64,000 nucleotides of DNA from CAWDYA01 sp963806495 (GTDB taxonomy: Bacteria > Acidobacteriota > Polarisedimenticolia > JACPZX01 > DASXTC01). Positions within the stretch are counted from its first letter, which is position 1. Every line of letters begins with the position of its first letter. The position numbers were made by a program, and so were the translations under genes. The stretch is taken from assembly GCA_963806495.1 (NCBI GenBank), contig CAWDYA010000011.1, positions 372,001 through 436,000 on the forward strand, in the 5' to 3' direction. Positions 1 through 10,500 of the stretch are shown piece by piece. A model generated the notes under the pieces. The model was not told the origin of the DNA and did not search any database. It saw nothing but the letters and a program-made list of their open reading frames with translations.

Positions 1-439
1 GGGAGATCAGGTGGTTCTGCGCATCGAGGTACAGCGCCACGAGATGCTCCTTGCGGGCGCGCTTCAGGTCGCGAATCTGCGCGTACGCCTCACGCGGACT
101 GGACAGGGCGGGACGCTCGTCGTCCTTCGGCGAGAAGGCGCGCCGCCCCAGCTCGAAGGACGCCTTGAGCTGGCAGGCCTTGACGAGGCCGATCCCGCGG
201 TTGGTGCGCCACTCCCTGAGGCTGAGGTTCGGCAGGGCGTCGAAGCCGTACCGGCGCAGCAGGCCGTCGGCGATCCTCAGCACGTTCTGCGTGCGGGTCC
301 CCGACCCGAGCACGACCGCCATCAGCTCCGAGTTGCTCATCGCCCGCTCCCCGTGCTTCTGCAGCTTCTCTCTCGGCTGCAGACCCCGGGGCAGATCGGA
401 CACACGTACCGCCATTCCGTCTTCGGTGGAACCAGGCAT
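1..439 (-). CDS. radC: RadC/JAB-domain DNA repair-type protein, N-terminal part (cut by window edge)
   Basis: This reading frame runs leftwards from an ATG at 439 and leaves the window after about 146 residues, so only the N-terminal part is visible. The protein has the RadC family pattern: a PREKL-type opening (QPREKLQKHGERAMSN), a helix-hairpin-helix stretch (NRGIGLVKACQLKAS) near residue 90, and the start of the JAB/MPN-like domain (RDLKRARKEHLVALYLDAQN). The metal-binding HxH..D motif should lie beyond the edge and cannot be checked. The start lies 33 bp past the purN stop on the same strand, so it probably belongs to the purM-purN transcription unit. RadC proteins were named for DNA repair, but the cellular role of the family is unsettled. 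Confidence 0.82.
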   Translation of the reverse strand, partial: MPGSTEDGMAVRVSDLPRGLQPREKLQKHGERAMSNSELMAVVLGSGTRTQNVLRIADGLLRRYGFDALPNLSLREWRTNRGIGLVKACQLKASFELGRRAFSPKDDERPALSSPREAYAQIRDLKRARKEHLVALYLDAQNHLIS

Positions 440-472
440 TCCGATCGCTCCCGTCCGCGAGCGGCCCCCCGT

Positions 473-1084
473 CTATCGGCCCGTCACGCGAACTCTTCTC
501 CCCTCGATCCGCAGCCTGTTGTCGAAAAAGAGGCCGATCGCCTCCGGATAGAGCCTGTGCTCCTGTTCGAGAATGCGCGCCGAGAGCGTCTCCTCGGTGT
601 CCTCCTGCTCGACGGGCACCGCCGCCTGCAGGATGACGGGACCCGTGTCGAGCCCCTCGTCCACGAAATGCACCGTCACCCCGGAGACCCGGGCTCCGTA
701 GTCGACGGCCTGTCTCTGCGCGTGCAGCCCGGGGAAGGCGGGCAGCAGAGAGGGATGGATGTTCATGATGCGGCCGGCAAACCGGCGGATGAACCCGGGG
801 CTCAGCAGCCTCATGTAGCCGGCCAGGCAGACCAGCTCGACGCCGCGCTCCTCGAGCGCCTCGGCCATCTTCGCGTCGTGCTCGGCCCGGCTGCGGCTCT
901 CCCGATGGTCGACCACCCATGTCGGAATGCGTCGGGCCGCGGCCGCCTCGAGCCCGGGCGCCGCGGGGTCGTTGCTGATCACGAGCGCAACGGTCGCCGC
1001 GATCCGCCCGCTGTCGCACGCGTCGGCAATCGACAGCATGTTGGAGCCGCGGCCGCTGATGAGGACCCCCAGCAGACCGGCCAT
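473..1084 (-). CDS. purN: Phosphoribosylglycinamide formyltransferase PurN
   Basis: PurN transfers a formyl group from 10-formyltetrahydrofolate to GAR, the third step of cytosolic purine synthesis. The 203-residue length is normal. The phosphate-binding loop SGRGSN is at residues 10-15. The catalytic triad is present: N108 and H110 in MNIHPSLLP, and D146 in VDEGLDTGP. The ATG is one base past the purM stop, so the two genes are almost certainly translated from one message. purM and purN are commonly paired in bacteria. Nothing in the frame looks damaged. Confidence 0.96.
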   Translation of the reverse strand: MAGLLGVLISGRGSNMLSIADACDSGRIAATVALVISNDPAAPGLEAAAARRIPTWVVDHRESRSRAEHDAKMAEALEERGVELVCLAGYMRLLSPGFIRRFAGRIMNIHPSLLPAFPGLHAQRQAVDYGARVSGVTVHFVDEGLDTGPVILQAAVPVEQEDTEETLSARILEQEHRLYPEAIGLFFDNRLRIEGRRVRVTGR

Positions 1085-1085
1085 C

Positions 1086-2141
1086 TCAGTCCCTGTAGAC
1101 CACGCGCCGCGAGCCGGACTCCACCGAACCGATCCGCGTCACCGTCTCGCCAAGGGATTTCAGGTGCGCTTCGACGGCCTGGGCGTCGCCCGGGGCGACC
1201 GCGAGCACCATCCCGACCCCCATGTTGAAGGTGCGCCACATGTCGTCGTCGGGCACGCCCCCCTCGCGCTGCAGGAAGCGGAACACCGGCAGGACCTCGA
1301 TGGCACGGCGCGAGAAGACGGCGGTACACCCTTCGGGGAGGATGCGCGGCACGTTGTCGGTGAGCCCGCCTCCGGTGATGTGCGCCATGCCCTTGATCGG
1401 CCCGGCCGCAGGGCCCGACAGCAGATCCCGCAGCGCGGGCAGATAGCACTTGTGTGGCGCCAGCAGCACCTCGGCCACCGTCGCCCCCAGATCGGCCACG
1501 CGCGTGTCGTGCTTCATGCCGAGCCGGTCGAAGAAGATCCTGCGCGCGAGGGAGTACCCGTTGGTGTGCAGCCCGACCGACGGCATCCCCAGCAGCAGAT
1601 CGCCCGGCGCGATCGAGGCGCCGGTGATGACGCGGTCGCGCTCCACCGCGCCCACGATGAACCCCGCGATGTCGTAGTCCCCCGGACGGTACAGGTCGCC
1701 CATCTCGGCCAGCTCGCCGCCAATCAGAGCACAGCCGGCCTCGCGGCAGGCACGTGCCATGCCGGAGATCACCGGCTCGACCACCGCCGGGTCGAGCCGG
1801 CCCGTGGAGAAGTAGTCGAGGAAGAAGAGCGGCGAGGCCCCCTGCACCAGGATGTCGTTGACACAGTGCGACACCAGATCGTATCCGACCGTGTCGTGGA
1901 TGCCCGACAGGATGGCGACCTTGAGCTTGGTCCCCACGCCGTCCGTGCTCGCGACCAGCACAGGGTCGCGATAGCCCCGCGGCGCGAGATGAAAAAGCCC
2001 GCCGAAGGTGCCGATGTCGGCCAGCACCTCGCCCGTGTGAGTGGATTTCGCATGAGGGCGCAGCCGGCGGATCGCCTCGTCCTGCGCGTCGATGTCGACG
2101 CCCGCCTCGCGGTACGAAAGGCCCTTGTCCTTGTCGCTCAT
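1086..2141 (-). CDS. purM: Phosphoribosylformylglycinamidine cyclo-ligase PurM (AIR synthetase)
   Basis: PurM closes the imidazole ring of FGAM with ATP to give AIR, the fifth purine step. The 351-residue protein belongs to the PurM/ThiL/SelD fold. Conserved family stretches are visible: SYREAGVDIDAQ near the N-terminus, STDGVGTKLKVA, CVNDILVQGASPLFFLDY, GGELAEM and the C-terminal FNMGVGMVLAV. I chose the ATG at 2141 because family homology begins there; an ATG 51 bases upstream would only add a basic, unconserved extension. A good sigma70-type promoter lies at 2213-2241. The gene leads purN and then radC. The remaining purine genes are at 11.9-17.8 kb, beyond a giant secreted-protein gene. 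Confidence 0.96.
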   Translation of the reverse strand: MSDKDKGLSYREAGVDIDAQDEAIRRLRPHAKSTHTGEVLADIGTFGGLFHLAPRGYRDPVLVASTDGVGTKLKVAILSGIHDTVGYDLVSHCVNDILVQGASPLFFLDYFSTGRLDPAVVEPVISGMARACREAGCALIGGELAEMGDLYRPGDYDIAGFIVGAVERDRVITGASIAPGDLLLGMPSVGLHTNGYSLARRIFFDRLGMKHDTRVADLGATVAEVLLAPHKCYLPALRDLLSGPAAGPIKGMAHITGGGLTDNVPRILPEGCTAVFSRRAIEVLPVFRFLQREGGVPDDDMWRTFNMGVGMVLAVAPGDAQAVEAHLKSLGETVTRIGSVESGSRRVVYRD

Positions 2142-2212
2142 GGTATCCCGTTCAGGTGTGCTGCCGTGCGGGAGGTCGGGCCGAGCAGGCACAAACGGTG
2201 TCAGGGAGCCGG

Positions 2213-2241
2213 ATTATCTCACGGCCGACCGGCAGCGTCAA
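2213..2241 (-). promoter_or_regulatory. Sigma70-type promoter for purM-purN
   Basis: Read on the minus strand, TTGACG (2241-2236) and GATAAT (2218-2213) are separated by exactly 17 bases. They lie about 70 bases upstream of the purM ATG. The -35 box abuts the stop codon of the upstream Tudor-like gene. This is the best promoter match at this end of the window and suggests purM-purN is transcribed separately from that gene. Confidence 0.6.
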
Positions 2242-2811
2242 TCAGCTTCCCTTCTGCCCCACGAACCAGTCGTCCCGATCCGCGAACAGGACGTTGAATG
2301 TGGTGAGGGTGCCGTAGATCCGCGTGATGTACTGCTGCAGCTCGACCTTGTCGGCATCGGACAGCACCGTGTGGGCGTTGATCTTCTGCTCGAGCACGCG
2401 CAGCCGATCGCGCAGCATCACGATCTTGTGGAACAGATCGTCGATCGGGATCTCCTTCGGCTTCTGCCCATCGCGACCCGGACGGATGACGACCGTGCCC
2501 CCCTTCCACCGCTCCATCATCCCGATCTCGGGCAGACCCAGTTCCTCGCGCAGCACCCGCCTCAGCGTCTCCTCGAGCGCTCCCGCCCCGGCCGCATCCT
2601 CGGTCACGTCGACCGCCGGAGCGATCGCGACCGCGGGCGGCGGCTCGGCCGGCTCGAGCACGTGCGTCGAGGTCATGATCCGCCGCTCCCCCGCGGTGTC
2701 GAACCGCACGGTGAGTGCCTCCGACTCTCCGAACCCTTCCACCGCGGTCACCTCGCCCACGCCGAACTGGGAGGAGTAGACCTTCGCGCCGACTTCGAAT
2801 CGCCTCTGCAC
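2242..2811 (-). CDS. Tudor-like (UvrD C-terminal-type) domain protein of unknown function
   Basis: The first 60 or so residues form a small beta-barrel pattern (FEVGAKVYSSQFGVGEV, then VRFDTAGERRIMTSTHVLEP) like the Tudor-like domain at the C-terminus of UvrD/PcrA helicases and related RNA polymerase-binding domains. An Ala/Pro linker follows, then a mixed helical part with a basic KGGTVVIRPGRDGQKPKEIP patch and a predicted C-terminal coiled helix. I chose the GTG at 2811 because AGGGG lies seven bases upstream and the domain starts right after it; the open frame continues upstream without similarity to anything. Total 189 residues. A role with RNA polymerase or DNA is inference from the fold only. 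Confidence 0.72.
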   Translation of the reverse strand: MQRRFEVGAKVYSSQFGVGEVTAVEGFGESEALTVRFDTAGERRIMTSTHVLEPAEPPPAVAIAPAVDVTEDAAGAGALEETLRRVLREELGLPEIGMMERWKGGTVVIRPGRDGQKPKEIPIDDLFHKIVMLRDRLRVLEQKINAHTVLSDADKVELQQYITRIYGTLTTFNVLFADRDDWFVGQKGS

Positions 2812-3098
2812 GGTAAGCCCCCTGAAACTGCCCGACGACAGTGCGCCTGGGTGGCGAACCCCCTCTGTCGCCGGGCTCATCCGAGCATCCGGCCCCTCCG
2901 CGGGCCCCGAGGGACGCCGGGCGGGGGCCTCATGACCACAAACCCAATAGTTGCAACGACCTGGCCGGCAGCGTGCGCAGGCCCGGGCGCACTGTCGTCG
3001 GGCAGCTTCAGGAGTATACCGGGGGTCCCGAGTCCCCCGCCACCGGGAACTTTTCGCCGCGGGCGCTGTCAACGGCACCAGACGAAAGGGAGGTCCCG

Positions 3099-4548
3099 AT
3101 GAGAAAACCGTTCCTGGTATTGATGGTGCTGATGACCGTGGCGGCCGTGGGTGCAGGGTATTCCCCGGTGGAGCGGGGCGCCCCGGCGCCTGCCCCGGAG
3201 CGTTCGGTCCCGCTCGTCTCGGACGACGCCGGGCGCGAGGATGTCGCGCTGACGATCTACAACAGCGACCTCGGGCTGGTGCGCGAGGTTCGCCGGGTCG
3301 ACCTGCCCGGTGGCCCGACCACACTCGAGTTCGCCGACGTGGCGGCCCGGATCGATCCGACCACGGTCCTCGTCCGGGCTCTCGATGATCCATCCCGACT
3401 GAGGGTGATCGAACAGAACTACGAGTACGACCTGCTGAATCCTCAGAAGCTGCTCGACAAGTACGTCGGGAAGATGGTCACCCTGCGCGTCAACGGCGCG
3501 GCGCCGGTGAAGGCGCGTCTGCTCTCCACGAACGGCGGGCCGATCTACGAGATTGATGGCGAGGTCCACATGGGACAGCCCGGACAGGTCGTTCTGCCCG
3601 GCATCCCCGGCGAATCTCATCTCCCGGCCCACTCTCGTGTGGCGTCTGGACAACGCCGGTGCCTCCCGGCGGAGACTGGAGGCTTCCTATCTCACCTCCG
3701 GGATGAGCTGGAAGGCCGACTACGTGCTCGCCCTCGGCCCGGACGAGGACCGGGCGGATCTTTCCGGATGGGTCACGCTCGACAACAGGAGCGGGGCCAC
3801 CTACCGGGATGCCTCACTCAAGCTCGTGGCGGGAGACATCAACCGCGCACGCCCGGACGCGCGGCTTCGCGGGGCCATGATGAAGATGGCGGCCGCCGAC
3901 GCCGTGCGTGAGACCGCGTTCCAGGAGGAGGGGTTCTTCGAGTACCACCTGTACACCCTCGACGGGCGCACCACGGTGAAGGACAATCAGACGAAGCAGA
4001 TCAGCCTGCTCTCCGCAAGCGGCGTCCCGGTGGCAAAGAGCTTCGTCTACTACGGCGCCGCCTCATACTACCGGGGCCAGTATGGAAGCCCCATGACCGA
4101 CCAGAAGGTCGGCGTCTTCCTCGAGGTCGCCAACACGGCGGGCGACCATCTCGGGATACCGCTTCCGAAGGGAGTGATGCGTGTCTACAAGGCCGACTCC
4201 GCTGGGAGCCTTCAGTTCGTCGGTGAGGATGCGATCGATCACACACCGAAGGACGAGACGCTGCGAATCAGGATGGGCGACGCGTTCGACGTCGTGGGAG
4301 AGCGGCTGCAGACCGACTACAGGGCGCTGGGGGGCTCGACCTTCGAGACGGCATGGCGGATCACGCTGCGCAACCACAAGGACGAGGCGGTACGGGTGTC
4401 CGTCATCGAGCCGATCCCGGGCGACTGGACCATCCTGCAGTCGAGCCACACGTGGGAGAAGACCGAGGCCCACACGCTTCGCTACGAGGTGACGGTGCCC
4501 GCGAACGGCAAGGTCGAGGTGACCTATCGCGCCCGGATCACATTCTGA
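3099..4548 (+). CDS. DUF4139-type exported protein, interrupted by a one-base frameshift
   Basis: An ATG at 3099 follows a strong ribosome site (GAAAGGGAGG). The first part has a signal peptide (VLMVLMTVAAVGAGYS) and a beta-rich region (LTIYNSDLGLVREVRRVDLP). The frame then changes between 3606 and 3609: removing one C from CCCC joins VVLPGIP to ANLISRPTLVWRLDN, restoring the uninterrupted family pattern. The C-terminal half contains SYLTSGMSWKADYVLALG and the WRITLRNHKDEAVRVSVIEP segment typical of DUF4139. About 482 residues after correction. Function is unknown; proteins of this family are secreted or periplasmic. Whether the shift is real or a sequencing error cannot be settled here. The gene converges on the giant repeat gene 11 bp downstream. 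Confidence 0.8.
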
Positions 4549-4559
4549 GGCAGTTCCCT

Positions 4560-7500
4560 TCAGGGGCAGGTTCGCGTCGTGCGCGGCTGGCCCAGGCTCG
4601 TGAAACCCGCGGGGCCGAACCCGGACGAGCCCGGACAGCCGTTCACGGCGCGCACGACGTAGTAGTAGATCTCCCCCGGCGCCGGATCGGTCGACTCGTC
4701 GAACTGCGTGGCCGTTTCGCCCGTGTCGGCGCAGACGCCACCCCCATCGAAGTCGGTGGCAAGACTGGATCGGATCGCATCGTATGCCGGGGTCGTCCCC
4801 CCGGACGGGGAGGGCCCGGTCCAGGAGAAGGTGGTGGTGTCGGTCAAGAGATCGAGCACGAGGGTCAGGTCGGTCACCTCGCCCGGAGTGGCCCACGAGG
4901 TCCCATCGGCATCATTACAGTCGCCGCTGCAGATGGTGAACGTGTCGCCGTCGGCGTCGGCCTCGTTTGTGCCGGTCAGGGCCGGCCAGCCGGGAGCCGA
5001 GCAGTCGTTGTTGACGCCGTCACAGACCTGGGGCGCGCCGGGATAGATAGCCGCGGCGCTGTCGTCACAGTCGCCGCTGCAGGTGCTGAAGGTGTCGCCG
5101 TCGGCGTCGGCCTCGTTTGTGCCGGTCAGGGCCGGCCAGCCGGGAGCCGAGCAGTCGTTGTTGACGCCGTCACAGACCTGGGGCGCGCCCGGATAGATCG
5201 CCGCGGCACTGTCGTCACAGTCGCCGCCACAGGTCGTGAAGGTGTCGCCGTCGGCGTCGGCTTCGTTTGTGCCGGTCAGGGCCGGCCAGCCGGGAGCCGA
5301 GCAGTCGTTGTTCACCCCGTCACAGACCTGGGGCGCGCCCGGATAGATCGCCGCGGCACTGTCGTCGCAGTCGCCGCCACAGGTCGTGAAGGTGTCGCCG
5401 TCGGCGTCGGCTTCGTTTGTGCCGGTCAGCGCCGGCCAGCCCGGAGCCGAGCAGTCATTGTTGACGCCGTCACAGACCTGGGGCGCGCCCGGATAGATCG
5501 CCGCGGCACTGTCGTCACAGTCGCCGCTGCATGTGCTGAAGGTGTCGCCGTCGGCGTCAGCTTCGTTTGTGCCGGTCAGGGCCGGCCAGCCGGGCGCCGA
5601 GCAGTCGTTGTTGACGCCGTCACAGACCTGGGGCGCGCCGGGATAGATCGCCGCGGCGCTGTCGTCACAGTCACCGCCACAGGTTGTGAAGGTGTCGCCG
5701 TCGGCGTCGGCCTCGTTTGTGCCGGTCAGGGCCGGCCAGCCGGGAGCCGAGCAGTCGTTGTTGACGCCGTCACAGACCTGGGGCGCGCCCGGATAGATTG
5801 CCGCGGCGCTGTCGTCGCAGTCGCCGCTGCATGTGCGTGAAGGTGTCGCCGTCGGCGTCGGCTTCGTTTGTGCCGGTCAGGGCCGGCCAGCCGGGAGCCG
5901 AGCAGTCGTTGTTGACGCCGTCACAGACCTGGGGCGCGCCCGGATAGATCGCCGCGGCACTGTCGTCACAGTCGCCGCTGCATGTCGTGAAGGTGTCGCC
6001 GTCGGCGTCGGCTTCGTTTGTGCCGGTCAGGGCCGGCCAGCCGGGAGCCGAGCAGTCGTTGTTGACGCCGTCACAGACCTGGGGCGCGCCCGGATAGATC
6101 GCCGCGGCACTGTCGTCACAGTCGCCGCTGCATGTGCTGAAGGTGTCGCCGTCGGCGTCGGCCTCGTTTGTGCCGGTCAGGGCCGGCCAGCCGGGAGCCG
6201 AGCAGTCGTTGTTCACGCCGTCACAGACCTGGGGCGCGCCCGGATAGATCGCCGCGGCACTGTCGTCACAGTCGCCGCCACAGGTCGTGAAGGTGTCGCC
6301 GTCGGCGTCGGCCTCGTTTGTGCCGGTCAGGGCCGGCCAGCCCGGAGCCGAGCAGTCGTTGTTCACGCCGTCACAGACCTGGGGCGCGCCCGGATAGATC
6401 GCCGCGGCACTGTCGTCGCAGTCGCCGCTGCAGGTGCGTGAAGGTGTCGCCGTCGGCGTCGGCCTCGTTTGTGCCGGTCAGGGCCGGCCAGCCGGGAGCC
6501 GAGCAGTCGTTGTTGACGCCGTCACAGACCTGCGGTGCGCCGGGATAGATCGCCGCGGCGCTGTCGTCACAGTCGCCGCCACAGGTTGTGAAGGTGTCGC
6601 CGTCGGCGTCGGCCTCGTTTGTGCCGGTCAGGGCCGGCCAGCCGGGAGCCGAGCAGTCGTTGTTGACGCCGTCACAGACCTGGGGTGCGCCCGGGATAGA
6701 TCGCCGCGGCACTGTCGTCACAGTCACCGCTGCATGTGCTGAAGGTGTCGCCGTCGGCGTCGGCCTCGTTTGTGCCGGTCAGGGCCGGCCAGCCGGGCGC
6801 CGAGCAGTCGTTGTTGACGCCGTCACAGACCTGGGGCGCACCCGGATAGATCGCCGCGGCACTGTCGTCACAGTCACCGCCACAGGTCGTGAAGGTGTCG
6901 CCGTCGGCGTCGGCTTCGTTTGTGCCGGTCAGGGCCGGCCAGCCGGGAGCCGAGCAGTCGTTGTTCACGCCGTCACAGACCTGGGGCGCGCCCGGATAGA
7001 TCGCCGCCGCACTGTCGTCACAGTCGCCGCCGCAGGTGTGAACGTGTCGCCGTCGGCGTCGGCCTCGTTTGTGCCGGTCAGCGCCGGCCAGCCTGGAGCT
7101 GAGCAGTCGTTGTTCACCCCGTCACAGACCTGTGGCGCACCGGGATAGATCGCCGCGGCGCTGTCGTCACAGTCGCCGCCACAGGTCGTGAAGGTGTCGC
7201 CGTCGGCGTCGGCCTCGTTTGTGCCGGTCAGGGCCGGCCAGCCGGGAGCCGAGCAGTCGTTGTTGACGCCGTCACAGACCTGGGGCGCGCCGGGATAGAT
7301 CGCCGCGGCACTGTCGTCACAGTCGCCGCTGCATGTGCTGAAGGTGTCGCCGTCGGCGTCGGCCTCGTTTGTGCCGGTCAGCGCCGGCCAGCCTGGAGCC
7401 GAGCAGTCGTTGTTGACGCCGTCACAGACCTGGGGCGCGCCCGGATAGATCGCCGCGGCACTGTCGTCACAGTCACCGCTGCATGTGCGAAGGTGTCGCC

Positions 7501-10500
7501 GTCGGCGTCAGCTTCGTTTGTGCCGGTCAGGGCCGGCCAGCCGGGAGCCGAGCAGTCGTTGTTCACACCGTCACAGACCTGGGGCGCGCCCGGATAGATC
7601 GCCGCCGCGCTGTCGTCACAGTCGCCGCTGCAGGTGGTGAACGTGTCGCCGTCGGCGTCGGCTTCGTTTGTGCCGATCAGGGCCGGCCAGCCGGGCGCCG
7701 AGCAGTCGTTGTTGACGCCGTCACAGACCTGGGGCGCGCCCGGATAGATCGCCGCCGCACTGTCGTCACAGTCGCCGCTGCATGTCGTGAACGTGTCGCC
7801 GTCGGCGTCGGCCTCGTTTGTGCCGGTCAGGGCCGGCCAGCCGGGCGCCGAGCAGTCGTTGTTGACGCCGTCACAGACCTGGGGCGCGCCCGGATAGATT
7901 GCCGCGGCGCTGTCGTCACAGTCGCCGCTGCACGTCGTGAAGGTGTCGCCGTCGGCGTCGGCCTCGTTTGTGCCGGTCAGCGCCGGCCAGCCGGGCGCCG
8001 AGCAGTCATTGTTCACCCCGTCACACACCTGGGGTGCGCCGGGGTACACATCGGGCGACGCATCGTCGCAGTCACTCACGCTGCCACCTGGACAGCCCGG
8101 GCCACCCACCGCTCCGAATCCATCACCATCCATGTCGATGCAGCCGGCCGTGCGGACATCGGTCTCTGAAGGGGCGTTTCCGGGAGGGGAGAGCCAGGGA
8201 CCGTGGGGGAAGAAGGGTGAGCGGGTCGCGACACGGAGCCGCCAGTGCAGGGGGGTGCTCGCATCGAGGCCTGTGACCGCCTCCTCCAGAGGGATGACGC
8301 TGCCCGAAGGGCCGGGCGAACCGGTGTCGGATGTCGCTCCGTTCGACAATCCGATCCCGTCGAACGCCGTGTCCGACGGCTTGATCTCCCACTCCAGGTG
8401 AACACGCGACCTCCCGAACGGGCTGCGTCCGTCGGCGGCCAGCCTCAGTCCCGTCTCCGAGTCCGACACACCGAGCAGCGCAATCGGCGAGGTGCCGGCG
8501 AAGAGAAGCTGCTGCGGTGCGCGGGCGAGCCCGAAGGCACGGTTGCCCGCGTACAGCGGTGCAATCCCCTCGCCGCCCGCACCCCCGCCGGGGGCCCCGA
8601 CAATGAGATCGGAAAACCCGTCGCCGCCGACATCCCCCGCCGAGGAGACCGAGGCACCCGCCATCGCGCCGGCCGTTGCCCCGCGCGCCTCCCAGTCATA
8701 CAGCAGGCTGCCGGCCGTGCTGGAACCCAGGTACAGGATCACCCGGCCCTGGTCGGCCAGGCTCCCGTCGAACCCGGGGGCACCGGCTATCAGATCGCTG
8801 TACCCGTCCCCGTTCACGTCGCCCGCGCTCGCCACGGACGAGCCGAGGTACGCCCCCGCCTGGCCTCCCTGCACATCCCACACGGCGGTCTGCTCCGGGC
8901 CGGAGGCCGAGCCGAGGAACAGGAATACAGCGCCCTCGTTCAGGTAGGAGCCGGTGAAGTTGGGAGCGCCGACCACGACATCGGAGTAGCCGTCTCCGTC
9001 GACGTCACCGGCGCCTGCCACCGCGCTCCCGAAGCGCGAGCCCTCGTGGCCGGAGGTCGCCGTCCAGACAGGCGACGTGGCCAGTCCTGCGGGCGATCCG
9101 AGATAGACGTGTGCGGCTCCTTCGTCCGCCGTGCCGTCTGATTCCTTCGGCGCGCCCACGATCACGTCGCTGAAGCCGTCGCGATTCACGTCCCCCGCCG
9201 TCGCCACGGACGACCCGAAGCCCGCCTGTGCCTGATTCCCTTCGGCGATCCACGCGGGGGCGACGCCCGGGCCGGAGGCCGAGCCACGGTAGAGGATGGC
9301 GGCGCCCTCGCCCGTCTCGCCGTCGGTATATCCTGGCGCACCCACCACGATTTCGGCGCGGCCGTCGCCGTCGACATCCCCGGCGCCGCTCACCGACGCG
9401 CCGAAGTGCGCCCCCGCCTGGTTTCCCTCGGCCATCCAGACAGGGGTGGATGACGGCCCCGCGGGGGAGCCGAGATACACGAAGGCGGCCCCTTCGCCCG
9501 CCTCGCCGTTGCCCAGGTCCGGCGCGCCGATGATGATGTCGTCGTATCCGTCGCCGTCGACATCGCCCGCGCCGGCAACCGAGGCGCCGAATCGTGCTCC
9601 GGCCTGATCGATCTCAGCGGTCCAGTCGGGCGTGATTGCGGGACCGGTGGCCGAGCCCAGGTACAGGAACGCCCGTCCTTCGTCCACCTCTCCGTTGTCG
9701 TACCGATCGGCGCCGACGAGCAGGTCGCTGTACCCGTCGCCGTTAACGTCGAGGGCCGTCCCCACCGAGACACCCAGCTCCGCGCCGGGCTGCCCGCCCG
9801 CGGCGGTCCACCCCGCAGTGCCCGCCGGCTGGTCGGCGGCGCCGAGATACAGGTAGACCCGTCCGCCGTCGGTCTGCGTCGTGTCGTACAGATCGGCGCC
9901 CACGACGAGATCACCGAACCCGTCCCCGTTGACGTCGCCGGCGGTGATGGCGGCGGCGCCGTAGCGGGCCCCCGCCTGATCGCTCTCGGCCATCCAGTAG
10001 GGTGTGGTCGACGGACCCGTCGCCGAGCCGAGGTACACGTAGAGCCGTCCCTCGTTCGTCTCGCCGTTGGTATACTGCCGCACCCCAACCACGATGTCGC
10101 CGTAGCCGTCGCCGTTGACGTCTCCTGCCGTGGTGACCTGCTTGCCCATCAGCGCGTTGGCCTGGTTGCTCTCGACGAACCAGTCGGGCGCGAGCGACGG
10201 TCCCGAAGGGGAACCGAAGAAGAGGTAGGCTCTCCCTTCGTTCGACTGGCCGTTGTCGTACTGGTCCGCGCCCACGATCACGTCGGCGTAGCCGTCGCCA
10301 TTGACGTCACCCGCCGTACCGACCGAAAACCCCAGAAACGCGCTCGCCTGGTTGCTTTCGTAGATCCAGTCGGGAGTCGCGGACAGCCCGGAGGCCGACC
10401 CGAAGAAGACATAGGCGCGTCCCTCGTTCGTCTGGCCGTTTCCGTACTGCACCGCGCCAACGATGATGTCGGCGTAACCGTCGCCGTTGACGTCGCCCGC

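Noticed and set aside
4917..8040. CRISPR array
   Set aside because: The 150-bp units are tandem without unique spacers and encode a repeated protein module.
4353..8169. Long plus-strand frames made of VCAGQGRPAGSRAVVVDAVT-like repeats
   Set aside because: They are the reverse complement of the MopE-type repeat array. The minus-strand frame has the Cys/Asp pattern, signal peptide and C-terminal module.
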